Shown here in pieces: positions 17,708 to 26,232 of a stretch of 64,000 bases of DNA. Source of the DNA: Clostridium cavendishii DSM 21758 (GTDB taxonomy: Bacteria; Bacillota; Clostridia; Clostridiales; Clostridiaceae); NCBI RefSeq assembly GCF_900141845.1, contig NZ_FQZB01000003.1, positions 62,001 to 126,000 on the forward strand. Direction: 5' to 3'. A program made the position numbers and the translations under genes. Each line of letters opens with the position of its first letter. Positions within the stretch are counted from its first letter, which is position 1. The notes under the pieces were generated by a model, which ran no database searches, was not told the DNA's origin, and was given only the letters and a program-made list of their open reading frames with translations.

Positions 17708-18799
17708 ATTTTTTCCTTCTATTATTTCTATAACTTCCCTAGATTTATCTTCCCCTAATAACTTCTTTATAATATAAAGACTTGCATCTAATGTATTATT
17801 TATATTATTAGCCAGTATAACTCTACCATTATCTACTATGCTTTTATCAGACAAATTTACTTTGTTTAGTTTCTCTTTGAATTTATCTCTATAAATTCCA
17901 TCTATATTAACCATAAGCCCTTCCAAAAGTCCAGATTTAACTAATAACAATGCACCATTAGCTATTCCCAAAACAACTTCTAATTTATCAAACTTATTAT
18001 TTATAAATTTTTGTATTTTTTCATTATTTAAAATAATTTCGATATTTTCTGTAGCAGGGAGTACTAATATATCAAGCTTTTCTATATCATTTAATGAAAT
18101 ATTTATATTAAGTTCTGCCCCTACTGAAGTCTTTATATTTCCAACATTCTCACCTATTGTAAAAACTTCAAAAGCTTCATCCTTAGCTTTGTTAGCTAAG
18201 GAAAATATTTCATATACTGTAGCCACACTCATAAAGTCACAGCCTTCGTATAAAAATATACCAATCCTTCTTTTTTCAGTTTTGTGTATACTTAAGAACG
18301 CATCCTTTGTTAATCTATAAGTAATTTCATTTCCGTGTTTTCTTATGGCTTCAAATCCAAATTTGCCTATAGTATTTTTCCCTGTTTCCGTAACTACTGT
18401 GTCCATAATAACCTTGCCACCAAATTCATTAAAATAATATTCTAGCATAAGTCTCGTAGCTTCTGAACCATAACCTCTATTTCTAAATTTATTCTGAACC
18501 TTTATGTTAAATCTTGCTATTTTTGTAGCTGAATCATAACCATGAAAACTTACTTCTCCCACTGGCTTGTTATCATAATTATATATAAGGGAATAAAAAT
18601 TCTTACCATCAGTTGGAGCTATCATTTTTTTATAAAATAATTCCCATTTAGATTCATGAAATTCAAAAATTCCACCTAACTCCTTCATTGTTTCATAGTC
18701 TGACCACAATTCTTTAACAAAACTCAAATCTTTAAATTCTGGTTGTTTTATATAAACTAGTTTTCCATCTCTTCTATATAATCCATTAACCTTGTCCAT
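17702..18799 (-). CDS. GNAT acetyltransferase fused to DJ-1/PfpI-like domain
   Basis: The product is 365 aa. Residues 10-165 are a GNAT domain of the RimJ/L type with the acetyl-CoA loop RNRGYG (106-111). From about 176 a DJ-1/PfpI/GATase1 fold begins (RIGIFLYEGCDFMSVATVYEIFSLAN), followed by VLGIANGALLLVKSGLLEG. In active DJ-1 or AraC-type GATase domains the nucleophile cysteine sits at the third residue before the Gly of this elbow; here it is A280, so the domain is probably a binding or sensing module. Possibly acetylates an amine or protein in response to a ligand. Start ATG 18799 with AGGTGAG. Single gene, convergent with the ytxH operon. Confidence 0.82.
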   Translation of the reverse strand: MDKVNGLYRRDGKLVYIKQPEFKDLSFVKELWSDYETMKELGGIFEFHESKWELFYKKMIAPTDGKNFYSLIYNYDNKPVGEVSFHGYDSATKIARFNIKVQNKFRNRGYGSEATRLMLEYYFNEFGGKVIMDTVVTETGKNTIGKFGFEAIRKHGNEITYRLTKDAFLSIHKTEKRRIGIFLYEGCDFMSVATVYEIFSLANKAKDEAFEVFTIGENVGNIKTSVGAELNINISLNDIEKLDILVLPATENIEIILNNEKIQKFINNKFDKLEVVLGIANGALLLVKSGLLEGLMVNIDGIYRDKFKEKLNKVNLSDKSIVDNGRVILANNINNTLDASLYIIKKLLGEDKSREVIEIIEGKNK

Positions 18800-19031
18800 T
18801 TAATCTCACCTAACTATCTATATTAATTACAATTCAAGGCATACAATAAAAATAATTAATCCTTATAATCGCATTTTCTGCCTAAATTTCAAATCTTACC
18901 ATAATTATATACTATATTAAGATTTTATAATAGAACTTTTTTGATATAGAAAAAGTACAATAATGTTTATAAATACAGATTAAGTTACATAAATTTTATA
19001 TTTATAACTTCTATTCTTTAAATAAAAATCT

Positions 19032-19076
19032 AGAATTAGTATAAAATTTAGTTATACTAAATTTTATACTAATTCT
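19032..19076. repeat. Perfect 21-bp inverted repeat in the divergent region
   Basis: Arms 19032-19052 and 19056-19076 are exact reverse complements around TAT. It lies in the 545-bp gap between the divergent GNAT-DJ-1 and cupin-regulator genes, 93 bp upstream of the regulator's -35. No good T run follows on either strand, so it is not a standard terminator; it may be an operator, a cruciform or the end of a short RNA. The remainder of 18800-19168 shows no gene. Confidence 0.7.
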
Positions 19077-19168
19077 TTGTAAACTAATTTAAAATCAATA
19101 TATATGAAACCTACTTTATGACTAGATTTAATTAATATTTCAAAAAAATATTTTTTTTAAAATAAATA

Positions 19169-19197
19169 TTGATTTTTCCCATAAAACTATATATAAT
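19169..19197 (+). promoter_or_regulatory. Promoter of the polyamine-transport operon
   Basis: TTGATT (19169-19174), a 17-bp spacer and TATAAT (19192-19197). The leader would be about 140 nt and contains an imperfect dyad (TTAAAC / GGTTTA near 19218-19236) that could bind the regulator. Confidence 0.65.
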
Positions 19198-19344
19198 TAA
19201 TTTGTTTGTTTAGTAGACTTAAACTTTAGGTTTAGTAACACTTAGGCATATTAAAGAAAAAATAGTCAAACTAGATGAGAATACTCTATTAATTATTTTC
19301 AGCAATATGTCTTATAAAACAATTATGTTTGTGAGGTGTAAAAT

Positions 19345-19884
19345 GTGCAAATTGGAGAAAAAATTAAAAGACTACGAATTGAAAAACAATTAACTCAAGA
19401 AGAATTAGCTAATAGATGTGAACTTTCTAAAGGGTTTATCTCTCAACTTGAAAATGACCTAACCTCTCCATCTATAGCTACTTTAATAGATATATTAGAT
19501 ATCCTTGGAACAAATTTAACTGAATTTTTCAGTGAAGATAACAAAGAAAAGCTAGTATTTACTAAAGATGATATGTTTGAAAAAGAAAATGATGAATTAA
19601 AATACTCTTTAATGTGGTTAGTTCCAAATGCTCAAAAAAATGAAATGGAACCAATTATGATAACTTTAGAACCTGATGGACGTTATATTGAAGAAGAACC
19701 TCATGAAGGTGAAGAATTCGGCTATGTCTTGTCTGGAATAATAAATCTTCACCTAGGAGATAAAACTTTGAAAGTTCGTAAGGGAGAAAGCTTTTATTTT
19801 AAACCAAAGGCTAATCACTATATATCAAATGCAGGTAAAACTCAAGCCAAAGTTATCTGGGTTAGTACTCCCCCATCATTTTAA
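19345..19884 (+). CDS. XRE-family regulator with cupin sensor domain
   Basis: The product is 179 aa from a GTG start with GAGGTG 6 nt upstream. An HTH_3 domain lies at 6-60 (LTQEELANRCELSKGFISQLENDLTSPSIATL). A cupin_2 barrel at about 108-176 has EEPHEGEEFGYVLSG, LGDKTLKVRKGESFYF and a conserved HY. This two-domain layout is that of PuuR, which represses putrescine use in E. coli. Placement directly before potABCD suggests that it senses polyamines and controls their uptake. Repeats D and E fill the 168-bp gap between this gene and potA and begin at its stop codon. Confidence 0.88.
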   Translation: MQIGEKIKRLRIEKQLTQEELANRCELSKGFISQLENDLTSPSIATLIDILDILGTNLTEFFSEDNKEKLVFTKDDMFEKENDELKYSLMWLVPNAQKNEMEPIMITLEPDGRYIEEEPHEGEEFGYVLSGIINLHLGDKTLKVRKGESFYFKPKANHYISNAGKTQAKVIWVSTPPSF

Positions 19885-19953
19885 ATGAGAATCCAAATTT
19901 TCAATTTGGTTATTCGAATTTACTCATACGAATGTAATAAGTAGGAGTTTCAT
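19882..19953 (-). repeat. Structured intergenic repeat, copy D
   Basis: Inverted relative to copies A-C. GAATCCAAATT / AATTTGG...ATTC: the inner pair is GAAT / ATTC where E and F have GCAT / ATGC, a compensatory change. Ends in GTAGGAGTTTC. It includes the stop codon of the cupin-regulator gene. Confidence 0.78.
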
Positions 19954-19954
19954 T

Positions 19955-20030
19955 ATAAGTAAGCATCCAAATTTTCAATTTGGCTAATGCGAACTTACTC
20001 ATACGAACTATAGTGAGTAGGAGTTTCATT
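19955..20030 (-). repeat. Structured intergenic repeat, copy E
   Basis: AAGTAAGCATCCAAATT pairs with AATTTGG, ATGC and CTTACT, with bulges CTA and GAA on one side; the other half ends GAGTAGGAGTTTC. Tandem with D, 22 bp before the potA start. Confidence 0.82.
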
Positions 20031-20052
20031 ATAAACAGAAAGAGGTGTTTTT

Positions 20053-21105
20053 ATGGATGAAAACATTATAGAACTTAAAAATATATATAAACAATACGGA
20101 AAAAATACTATATTAGATAATTTTTCTATTAATATAAAAAGAAACGAATTTTTAACCCTTTTAGGTCCTAGTGGATGTGGTAAAACAACTACTCTAAAAA
20201 TATTAGCTGGTTTTGAAACAGCAGATAATGGTGAAGTAATCTTTGAAAATAATGTTATAAATAATCTTCCGCCAAACGAAAGACAAATAAACACAGTATT
20301 TCAAAAATACGCCTTATTTCCACATATGAATGTATATGAAAATATATCTTTTGGTTTAAAAATAAAAAAACTTTCAAAAGATACTATCGATAAAAAAGTT
20401 AATGAAATGCTAAAACTTGTTGCATTAGAAGGTTTTGAAAAAAGAAATATAGATTCTTTAAGTGGTGGTCAACAACAAAGAGTTGCTATTGCAAGAGCTT
20501 TAGTTAATGAACCTAAAGTTTTACTTCTAGACGAGCCTCTTGGCGCTTTAGACCTAAAACTTAGAAAAGGTATGCAATTGGAGCTAAAAAATATACAAAA
20601 GAAATTAGGTATAACTTTCGTATTTGTAACACATGACCAAGAAGAAGCATTAACTATGTCTGATACAATAATAGTTATGAATAAAGGTAAAATTCAACAA
20701 CTAGGTTCTCCTGAAGATATTTATAATGAACCTGCTAATGCTTTTGTTGCAAGATTTATAGGCGAAAGTAATATACTTCCTGGAGTGATGCTAGAAGATT
20801 TTAAAGTTAAGTTCTGCAATAAAGTTTTTACTTGTGTTGACAAGGGATTTGATAAAAATGAAGAAATTCAAGTTGTTATTAGACCTGAGGATATTGCTAT
20901 AGTTTCTGAAGAAGAAGGCATGATTAAAGGAAAAGTAATCTCTTCAGTATTCAAAGGTGTACATTATGAAATAGAAGTTATGGAAAACGATAGAAAATGG
21001 ATATTACACAACACTAAATGCCCAGCTCCTGATAGCTTTATAGGTATGAACATTTATGCTGATGAAATACACATTATGAAAAAAGAGAGTTTAGAAAATG
21101 AATAA
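20053..21105 (+). CDS. potA: Spermidine/putrescine ABC transporter ATPase PotA
   Basis: The product is 350 aa. It supplies ATP hydrolysis for polyamine import at the cytoplasmic face. Walker A GPSGCGKTT (about 38-46), the Q-loop, signature LSGGQQQRVAIARAL, Walker B VLLLDEPLGALD and the H-loop VTHD are intact. A C-terminal TOBE-type domain (about 240-340) contains VVIRPEDIAI, as in the CUT1/MOI/polyamine branch. SD AGAGGTG, ATG 20053. First of the potABCD operon; it overlaps potB by 8 nt. Confidence 0.93.
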   Translation: MDENIIELKNIYKQYGKNTILDNFSINIKRNEFLTLLGPSGCGKTTTLKILAGFETADNGEVIFENNVINNLPPNERQINTVFQKYALFPHMNVYENISFGLKIKKLSKDTIDKKVNEMLKLVALEGFEKRNIDSLSGGQQQRVAIARALVNEPKVLLLDEPLGALDLKLRKGMQLELKNIQKKLGITFVFVTHDQEEALTMSDTIIVMNKGKIQQLGSPEDIYNEPANAFVARFIGESNILPGVMLEDFKVKFCNKVFTCVDKGFDKNEEIQVVIRPEDIAIVSEEEGMIKGKVISSVFKGVHYEIEVMENDRKWILHNTKCPAPDSFIGMNIYADEIHIMKKESLENE

Positions 21106-21928
21106 AAAACGTAATATTTCAACTTATCCTTATATAGTTTGGAGCTCCCTTTTTATTGTAATCCCTTTACTTATAGTGTTGTTTTTTAGTTTTACTCAGA
21201 AGGTTGACAATTCATTTGTATTTTCTTTAGAAAACTATAAAAGATTATTTCATCCTTTATATTTAAAAGTTTTTGGTAGATCTTTATATTTAGCTTTAAC
21301 TTCTACAATAATTTGTTTAGTTTTAGGCTATCCAGTTGCTTATATTATTTCTAAATACCCTATTAAGAAGAGAAATGCTTTAATCCTTCTATTTATATTG
21401 CCTATGTGGATGAACTTCTTACTTAGAACTTATGCTTGGATGGCTATCTTAGGGAAAAATGGCTTTATAAATACAGTCTTAAATACTATTGGTTTACCAA
21501 CGCTTAATCTTCTTTATAATGATGCTGCAATTATGCTAGGTATGGTATATAACTTTTTACCATTTATGGTCATTCCAATATATACTGTTCTTATTAAAAT
21601 AGATAAAGACCTCATAAATGCAGCTTATGATTTAGGTGCTAAAAGAAATTATGTTTTTAGGAAAGTTATATTCCCTCTATCTATGCCAGGAGTTATGTCT
21701 GGTATAACAATGGTATTTATGCCTGCTGTATCAACCTTCGTAATTTCTAGATTACTTGGTGGTGGTCAATATATGTTAATTGGTAATCTTATAGAACAGC
21801 AATTCACTAATACTGGTGATTGGAATTTTGGTTCCTCTTTATCTATTTTTATGATGTTCATAATAATTATATCTATGGCACTTATGTCTAGGTATGACAA
21901 AGATTCTAAACGGGAAGGAAGTGAATAA
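21098..21928 (+). CDS. potB: Polyamine ABC transporter permease PotB
   Basis: The product is 276 aa with six membrane helices. The cytoplasmic EAA loop is INAAYDLGAKRNYVFRKVIFPLSMPG (about 181-206). One of the two permease subunits that form the PotBC channel. It starts inside the end of potA (8-nt overlap), implying translational coupling; the stop is followed one base later by the potC start. Confidence 0.92.
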   Translation: MNKKRNISTYPYIVWSSLFIVIPLLIVLFFSFTQKVDNSFVFSLENYKRLFHPLYLKVFGRSLYLALTSTIICLVLGYPVAYIISKYPIKKRNALILLFILPMWMNFLLRTYAWMAILGKNGFINTVLNTIGLPTLNLLYNDAAIMLGMVYNFLPFMVIPIYTVLIKIDKDLINAAYDLGAKRNYVFRKVIFPLSMPGVMSGITMVFMPAVSTFVISRLLGGGQYMLIGNLIEQQFTNTGDWNFGSSLSIFMMFIIIISMALMSRYDKDSKREGSE

Positions 21929-21929
21929 T

Positions 21930-22742
21930 ATGCTTAAAAGTCTAGAAAAAGTTGGTGAGCGTTTTTATATAGCTTTAATATTTATCTTTTTATATGCTCC
22001 TATTTTTACTTTAATAGTGTTTTCCTTTAATAGTTCTAAATCTATGGCTAGTTGGGGTGGATTTACATTTAAATGGTATAATGAACTTCTAAATGATGAT
22101 AAAATACTTAATGCACTATACTATACTCTAGGCATAGCTTTGACTTCTGCAATGCTTGCTACCATAATAGGAACGTTGAGTGCCATAGGTATTCATAAAA
22201 TGAAAGGAAAAAGAAAGCAATTACTCTTAAATATAAATTATCTTCCTGTACTTAATCCTGATATCGTAACAGGAATCTCTCTTATGAGTTTATTTGTATT
22301 TATAGGTTTATTTTTTAAGGTTAAATTTGGCTTAGTAACTATGCTTTTAGCTCATATAACTTTCAATCTTCCATATGTGGTTCTTTCTGTCTTACCAAAA
22401 TTAAGACAAATGCCAGATAGTTTAGAAGAAGCAGCTTTAGATTTAGGTGCTACTCAGAGTTATGCTTTAAGAAAAGTTATACTTCCACAAATAAAGCCTG
22501 GTATTGCTGCTGGTTTCTTAATAGCATTTACTATGTCTATAGATGATTTTGTTATAAGCTTCTTTACTACTGGTCCTGGAGTTTCTAACCTTTCTATAGA
22601 AATTTACTCTATGGCAAGAAGAGGTATTAAACCTGAAATAAATGCATTATCAACTATAATGTTTATTGTTGTATTACTTCTTCTTTTAATAGTTAACAAA
22701 AAGGATTCTTTAATAAGAGGTGAAGAAGTTGAACAAGGCTAG
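21930..22742 (+). CDS. potC: Polyamine ABC transporter permease PotC
   Basis: The product is 270 aa, choosing ATG 21930, which has GGAAGGAAGTGA just upstream; an in-frame ATG at 21894 inside potB has no SD. Six membrane helices. The EAA loop is LEEAALDLGATQSYALRKVILPQIKPG. Partner of PotB. The tail overlaps the start of potD. Confidence 0.92.
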   Translation: MLKSLEKVGERFYIALIFIFLYAPIFTLIVFSFNSSKSMASWGGFTFKWYNELLNDDKILNALYYTLGIALTSAMLATIIGTLSAIGIHKMKGKRKQLLLNINYLPVLNPDIVTGISLMSLFVFIGLFFKVKFGLVTMLLAHITFNLPYVVLSVLPKLRQMPDSLEEAALDLGATQSYALRKVILPQIKPGIAAGFLIAFTMSIDDFVISFFTTGPGVSNLSIEIYSMARRGIKPEINALSTIMFIVVLLLLLIVNKKDSLIRGEEVEQG

Positions 22743-23787
22743 AAAAATAATTAGTATATTATGTATTGTTGTTATTACATCATCTTTTTTTTCAGGTTGC
22801 TCTTTCCTTACTGGTAAGGGCAATACTAAAGTTTTAAACCTATATAATTGGGGTGACTACTTAGATCCAGAATTGAAGGTTAAATTTGAAAAAGAAACAG
22901 GAATTAAAGTTATAGAGGATACTTATGAAACAAATGAAATAATGTACCAGAAATTAAAATCTGGAAATTCCGATTATGATTTAATAATACCATCTGATTA
23001 TATGATACAAAAAATGTCTAAGGAAAATTTATTATCTAAAATAAATTATAATAATGTTCCAAATTTTAAAAATATAGATGAAAAATTCACAGATTTGCCT
23101 TTTGATCCAAAAAGTCAATATTCAGTTCCATATATGTGGGGTACTGTTGGTATTATTTATAACAAAAAAACTGTTAAGGAACCTGTTGATAGCTGGAATA
23201 TATTATGGAATTCTAAATATAAAGGTCAAATAATAATGACTGATAGCGTTAGAGATGCTATGGCAGTATCTTTAAAGAGACTTGGATACTCTATTAATAC
23301 TAAAAATGAAAATGAAATAACTCAAGCTAAAGAAGAACTTATAAAACAAAAGCCTTTAGTTCTTGCTTACATAGTTGATGAAGTTAAAGACCTTATGGTT
23401 AGGGAAGAAGCTAGCCTTGCAGTAGTCTGGTCTGGTGATGCTGTCACTATGATGGAAAGAAATGAAAATTTAGCTTATGCTATACCAAAGGAAGGTACTA
23501 ATAAATGGTTTGATGGTTTATGCATACCTAATGGTGCTAAGCATAAAGCTGAGGCTGAAGCCTTTATAAATTTTTTATTAGAGCCTGAAAATGCTAAGCA
23601 AAATGTTGAATATATAGGTTACTCTACATCTAATAAACCTGCATTTGATTTATTGGATAATGAAACTAAAGAAGACCCAGTTGCTTATCCTAGTGAAGAA
23701 GCGCTTCAAAACTCAGAAGTCTTTGTTGATTTAGGAGATAGACTCAAAATTTATGATGATGCTTGGTTAGAGATTAAATCAAAATAG
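22729..23787 (+). CDS. potD: Polyamine-binding lipoprotein PotD
   Basis: The product is 352 aa. Signal peptide with lipobox FFSGC (Cys near residue 24), so it is lipid-anchored outside the membrane. The mature part has the PotD/PotF phrases NLYNWGDYLDPELKVKFEKE, DLIIPSDYMI, PYMWGTVGIIYNKK and LAVVWSGDAV. These include the aromatic/acidic residues that bind polyamine in homologues. TTG 22729 is 5 nt after AGAGGTGA; the GTG at 22720 overlaps that SD and is less likely. Overlaps potC by 14 nt. Captures spermidine or putrescine for PotABC. Confidence 0.92.
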   Translation: MNKARKIISILCIVVITSSFFSGCSFLTGKGNTKVLNLYNWGDYLDPELKVKFEKETGIKVIEDTYETNEIMYQKLKSGNSDYDLIIPSDYMIQKMSKENLLSKINYNNVPNFKNIDEKFTDLPFDPKSQYSVPYMWGTVGIIYNKKTVKEPVDSWNILWNSKYKGQIIMTDSVRDAMAVSLKRLGYSINTKNENEITQAKEELIKQKPLVLAYIVDEVKDLMVREEASLAVVWSGDAVTMMERNENLAYAIPKEGTNKWFDGLCIPNGAKHKAEAEAFINFLLEPENAKQNVEYIGYSTSNKPAFDLLDNETKEDPVAYPSEEALQNSEVFVDLGDRLKIYDDAWLEIKSK

Positions 23788-23815
23788 AAACTAATACTAA
23801 AAATATTAATAATAG

Positions 23816-23849
23816 AAAATGCTAGAAGAATAAAAACTTCTAGCATTTT
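23816..23849. terminator. Terminator between potD and ndk
   Basis: A 13-bp perfect stem (AAAATGCTAGAAG at 23816-23828 with 23837-23849) flanked by A and T runs; serves both converging units. Confidence 0.8.
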
Positions 23850-23858
23850 TATTATATA

Positions 23859-24263
23859 TTATAAATTCGGAAACCAAATATTTATTTCTCTTTTGGCGCT
23901 TTCTATAGAATCAGATGCATGTACTGAGTTTTCTGACTTGTTAAGTGCAAATAATCTTCTTATAGTTCCCTCTTCCGCCTTATTTGGATCTGTAGCTCCA
24001 TTTACATGTCTTATAACTTCTATAGCATTTTCACCCTCTAAAACCATAGCTACTAATGGACTTCTTGTTATATATTTTATTAAAGATTCAAAAAAACTCT
24101 TGCCTTCGTGCTCTTTATAATGAAGTTTTGCAAATTCTTCTGTTATTTGTTCAATTCTAATATCAATTACCTTTAATCCTGAATCTTCATAAACTTGAAT
24201 TATACTTCCTATCAAATTCCTTTCTACAGCATCAGGCTTGATTAATACTAAGCTTCTTTCCAT
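23859..24263 (-). CDS. ndk: Nucleoside diphosphate kinase
   Basis: The product is 134 aa, starting at ATG 24263 with GGAGG 8 nt upstream; an ATG 15 nt earlier lies in the SD. It transfers the gamma-phosphate of ATP to NDPs through a phosphohistidine. MERSLVLIKPDAVERN opens the protein, followed by HYKEHEGKSFFESLIKYI, GATDPNKAEEGTIRR and the active-site histidine in SVHASDS (near 112). A complete, standard-length Ndk. Monocistronic. Confidence 0.95.
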   Translation of the reverse strand: MERSLVLIKPDAVERNLIGSIIQVYEDSGLKVIDIRIEQITEEFAKLHYKEHEGKSFFESLIKYITRSPLVAMVLEGENAIEVIRHVNGATDPNKAEEGTIRRLFALNKSENSVHASDSIESAKREINIWFPNL

Positions 24264-24382
24264 AATTTTAACCTCCATATAATCCCCAATAAAAATTATA
24301 ATTTAAAAATGTTCACCATAACATTATAACTAAATTTGTACATAAGTGTAAATATATTTTCTGAAAATTTCAAAAATTTAAT

Positions 24383-25732
24383 CTATTCATATCCTCTTAA
24401 TATTCTAAAGTCTTTGCCTCCAACCCTAAACTTAATTAAAGAATCACTTATATATACAACTTCCTTTGTCATTAAATCTATAAATTTTAAAAAACTATAC
24501 ATTTCCTTAATTCTAAATTCATATTCCTCACCAATATTAAAAGCTACTATTATAAATTCTTCATCTTTAATTCTAGCAAATGCAAATTGATTATTAGAAA
24601 GAAATAACTGTTTGTATTCCCCTTCTTGTATTGCTTTATTATTCATTCTTATTTGTGATAATTTACTTATATTTTCCAAAACTTCTTTATTATTTGCTGA
24701 TGCTTTTAATTCCTTTAAATTCATATTAGGTCTTAAGGCTTCATCCCCTTGTTTTTTGCTTCCTTCTATTAAAAATTCGCTACCATAGTATATAGCTGGC
24801 TTTCCTTTCATAGTATAAAGCATAGCATAAACATTATTTATAAGTTCTTTATCTTTTAAAATACTAGCTATCCTATCTACATCATGATTATCTACAAAGT
24901 TATAAAAGTCACAATTTTTATATATTCCATAATTACCAAATTGTCTATTAAAAGAATATGCTATTTCAAAATAATTTTTATCATTATGACTTGAGTAAAT
25001 ACCTTTATAGCACTCATAATTTGTAACAGCATCTAACATGTCTTTATTACATATACTATTATAATCGCCATGTATCATTTCTCCAATTAACCATAATCCA
25101 TCATTTAAAGTACTACATAAATTTTTAACCTCTATTAAAAACTCTCTATCTAGTGAATATGCAACATCTAATCTTATACCGTCAATATTAAATTCATTAA
25201 CCCAATACTTAATAGCATTAAAAATATGCTCTTTAACCTTTACATTACTTAAATTCAATTTTACTAATTCATTGTGACCTTCCCAATTACTATATGATAG
25301 TCCATCATTATAATTGTTATTTGAATTAAAATTTATATAAAACCAGTCTTTATATTTAGATTTATTTCTATTCCTTATTACATCCTTGAAAGCCCAAAAT
25401 TCTCTTCCTACATGGTTAAATACGCCATCTAATATTACTCTTAAATTATTTTCGTGAAGTTTTTTTGAGAGATTTTTAAAATCATTATTATTACCTAATC
25501 TACTATCTATTTTAAAATAATTCGATGTATCATATCCATGATAACTTGATTCAAAAATTGGCCCAAGATATATGGTATTAATGCCAATATTCTTTAGATG
25601 ATCTATAAACTCGTCATTAATTAATGAAAGTCTGTTGACATACATATCATCATCCTTTTTTCTATAAAGTGCTCCACAAAATCCTAAAGGATAAACTTGA
25701 TATACAATAGCTTTATCTACCCATTTTCCCAT
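24383..25732 (-). CDS. GH13 alpha-amylase-family glycosidase
   Basis: The product is 449 aa, cytoplasmic (no signal peptide). The four GH13 regions are present: DGVFNHVG (102-109), GIRLD with nucleophile D189, GEM with acid E218, and VDNHD with D284. The compact size, single catalytic barrel plus short C-terminal beta domain, and absence of a starch-binding module fit intracellular maltodextrinase / neopullulanase-like or oligosaccharide-cleaving enzymes. The exact linkage cannot be told. No sugar-transport genes adjoin. ATG 25732 with AAGGAG. Confidence 0.88.
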   Translation of the reverse strand: MGKWVDKAIVYQVYPLGFCGALYRKKDDDMYVNRLSLINDEFIDHLKNIGINTIYLGPIFESSYHGYDTSNYFKIDSRLGNNNDFKNLSKKLHENNLRVILDGVFNHVGREFWAFKDVIRNRNKSKYKDWFYINFNSNNNYNDGLSYSNWEGHNELVKLNLSNVKVKEHIFNAIKYWVNEFNIDGIRLDVAYSLDREFLIEVKNLCSTLNDGLWLIGEMIHGDYNSICNKDMLDAVTNYECYKGIYSSHNDKNYFEIAYSFNRQFGNYGIYKNCDFYNFVDNHDVDRIASILKDKELINNVYAMLYTMKGKPAIYYGSEFLIEGSKKQGDEALRPNMNLKELKASANNKEVLENISKLSQIRMNNKAIQEGEYKQLFLSNNQFAFARIKDEEFIIVAFNIGEEYEFRIKEMYSFLKFIDLMTKEVVYISDSLIKFRVGGKDFRILRGYE

Positions 25733-25858
25733 AAATTAATCTCCTTATAAACATTCTCTATTTAAATAAATATATAAATATATACCATAATAATAAGAAT
25801 AAAATTATTTTCTTTTATTTTGCCTATGTGCTATAATTTGTAAAAAAGAGGTGGTTTT

Positions 25859-26131
25859 ATGATTAGAAAAAAATTAATAATTTTTGGCAAAGTTCAAGGT
25901 ATTGGTTTTAGATTTTTTGCTCAAATTAAAGCTACTCATCTATCTCTAACAGGATATGCTAAAAACCCAGAAAATGGTAACGTAGAAATTAATATTCAAG
26001 GTGAATCAAAAAATATAGATAATTTTATATCTATTTTAAGAAAAGGAAATGGTTTCTCTAGAATTGATAACATCACAGAAACAGAACTTCCTATAGAACA
26101 ATGTGAAACAAATTTTTCAGCTAAATATTAA
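25859..26131 (+). CDS. acyP: Acylphosphatase
   Basis: The product is 90 aa, the usual size. It hydrolyses carboxyl-phosphate bonds such as acetyl phosphate or carbamoyl phosphate. The phosphate loop GKVQGIGFRFFAQ (11-23, Arg19 in FR) and the GYAKNPENGNVEI segment holding the catalytic Asn are both present. SD AGAGGTG, ATG 25859; a TATAAT with extended TG lies at 25832-25837. Its stop codon sits inside the inverted-repeat element at 26124-26210. Confidence 0.93.
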   Translation: MIRKKLIIFGKVQGIGFRFFAQIKATHLSLTGYAKNPENGNVEINIQGESKNIDNFISILRKGNGFSRIDNITETELPIEQCETNFSAKY

Positions 26132-26210
26132 TAAAGTGGGCCTATATAAAATTCAAAACCTTGTTAGTATAATACAATGTTTCAAATTTTATCTTGCCCA
26201 CTTTAATATT
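26124..26210. repeat. 87-bp imperfect inverted-repeat element after acyP
   Basis: The ends are inverted copies (AAGTGGGC at 26134-26141 against GCCCACTT at 26196-26203, extended by AATATTA / TAATATT). Inner arms ATAAAATT / AATTTTAT and TTGT / ACAA continue the pairing to a short loop. It overlaps the acyP stop codon. No strong T tract follows, so it is either an unusually long terminator for the converging genes or a small miniature element. Confidence 0.6.
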
Positions 26211-26232
26211 AAATATAAAAAAGCTTCTATTT

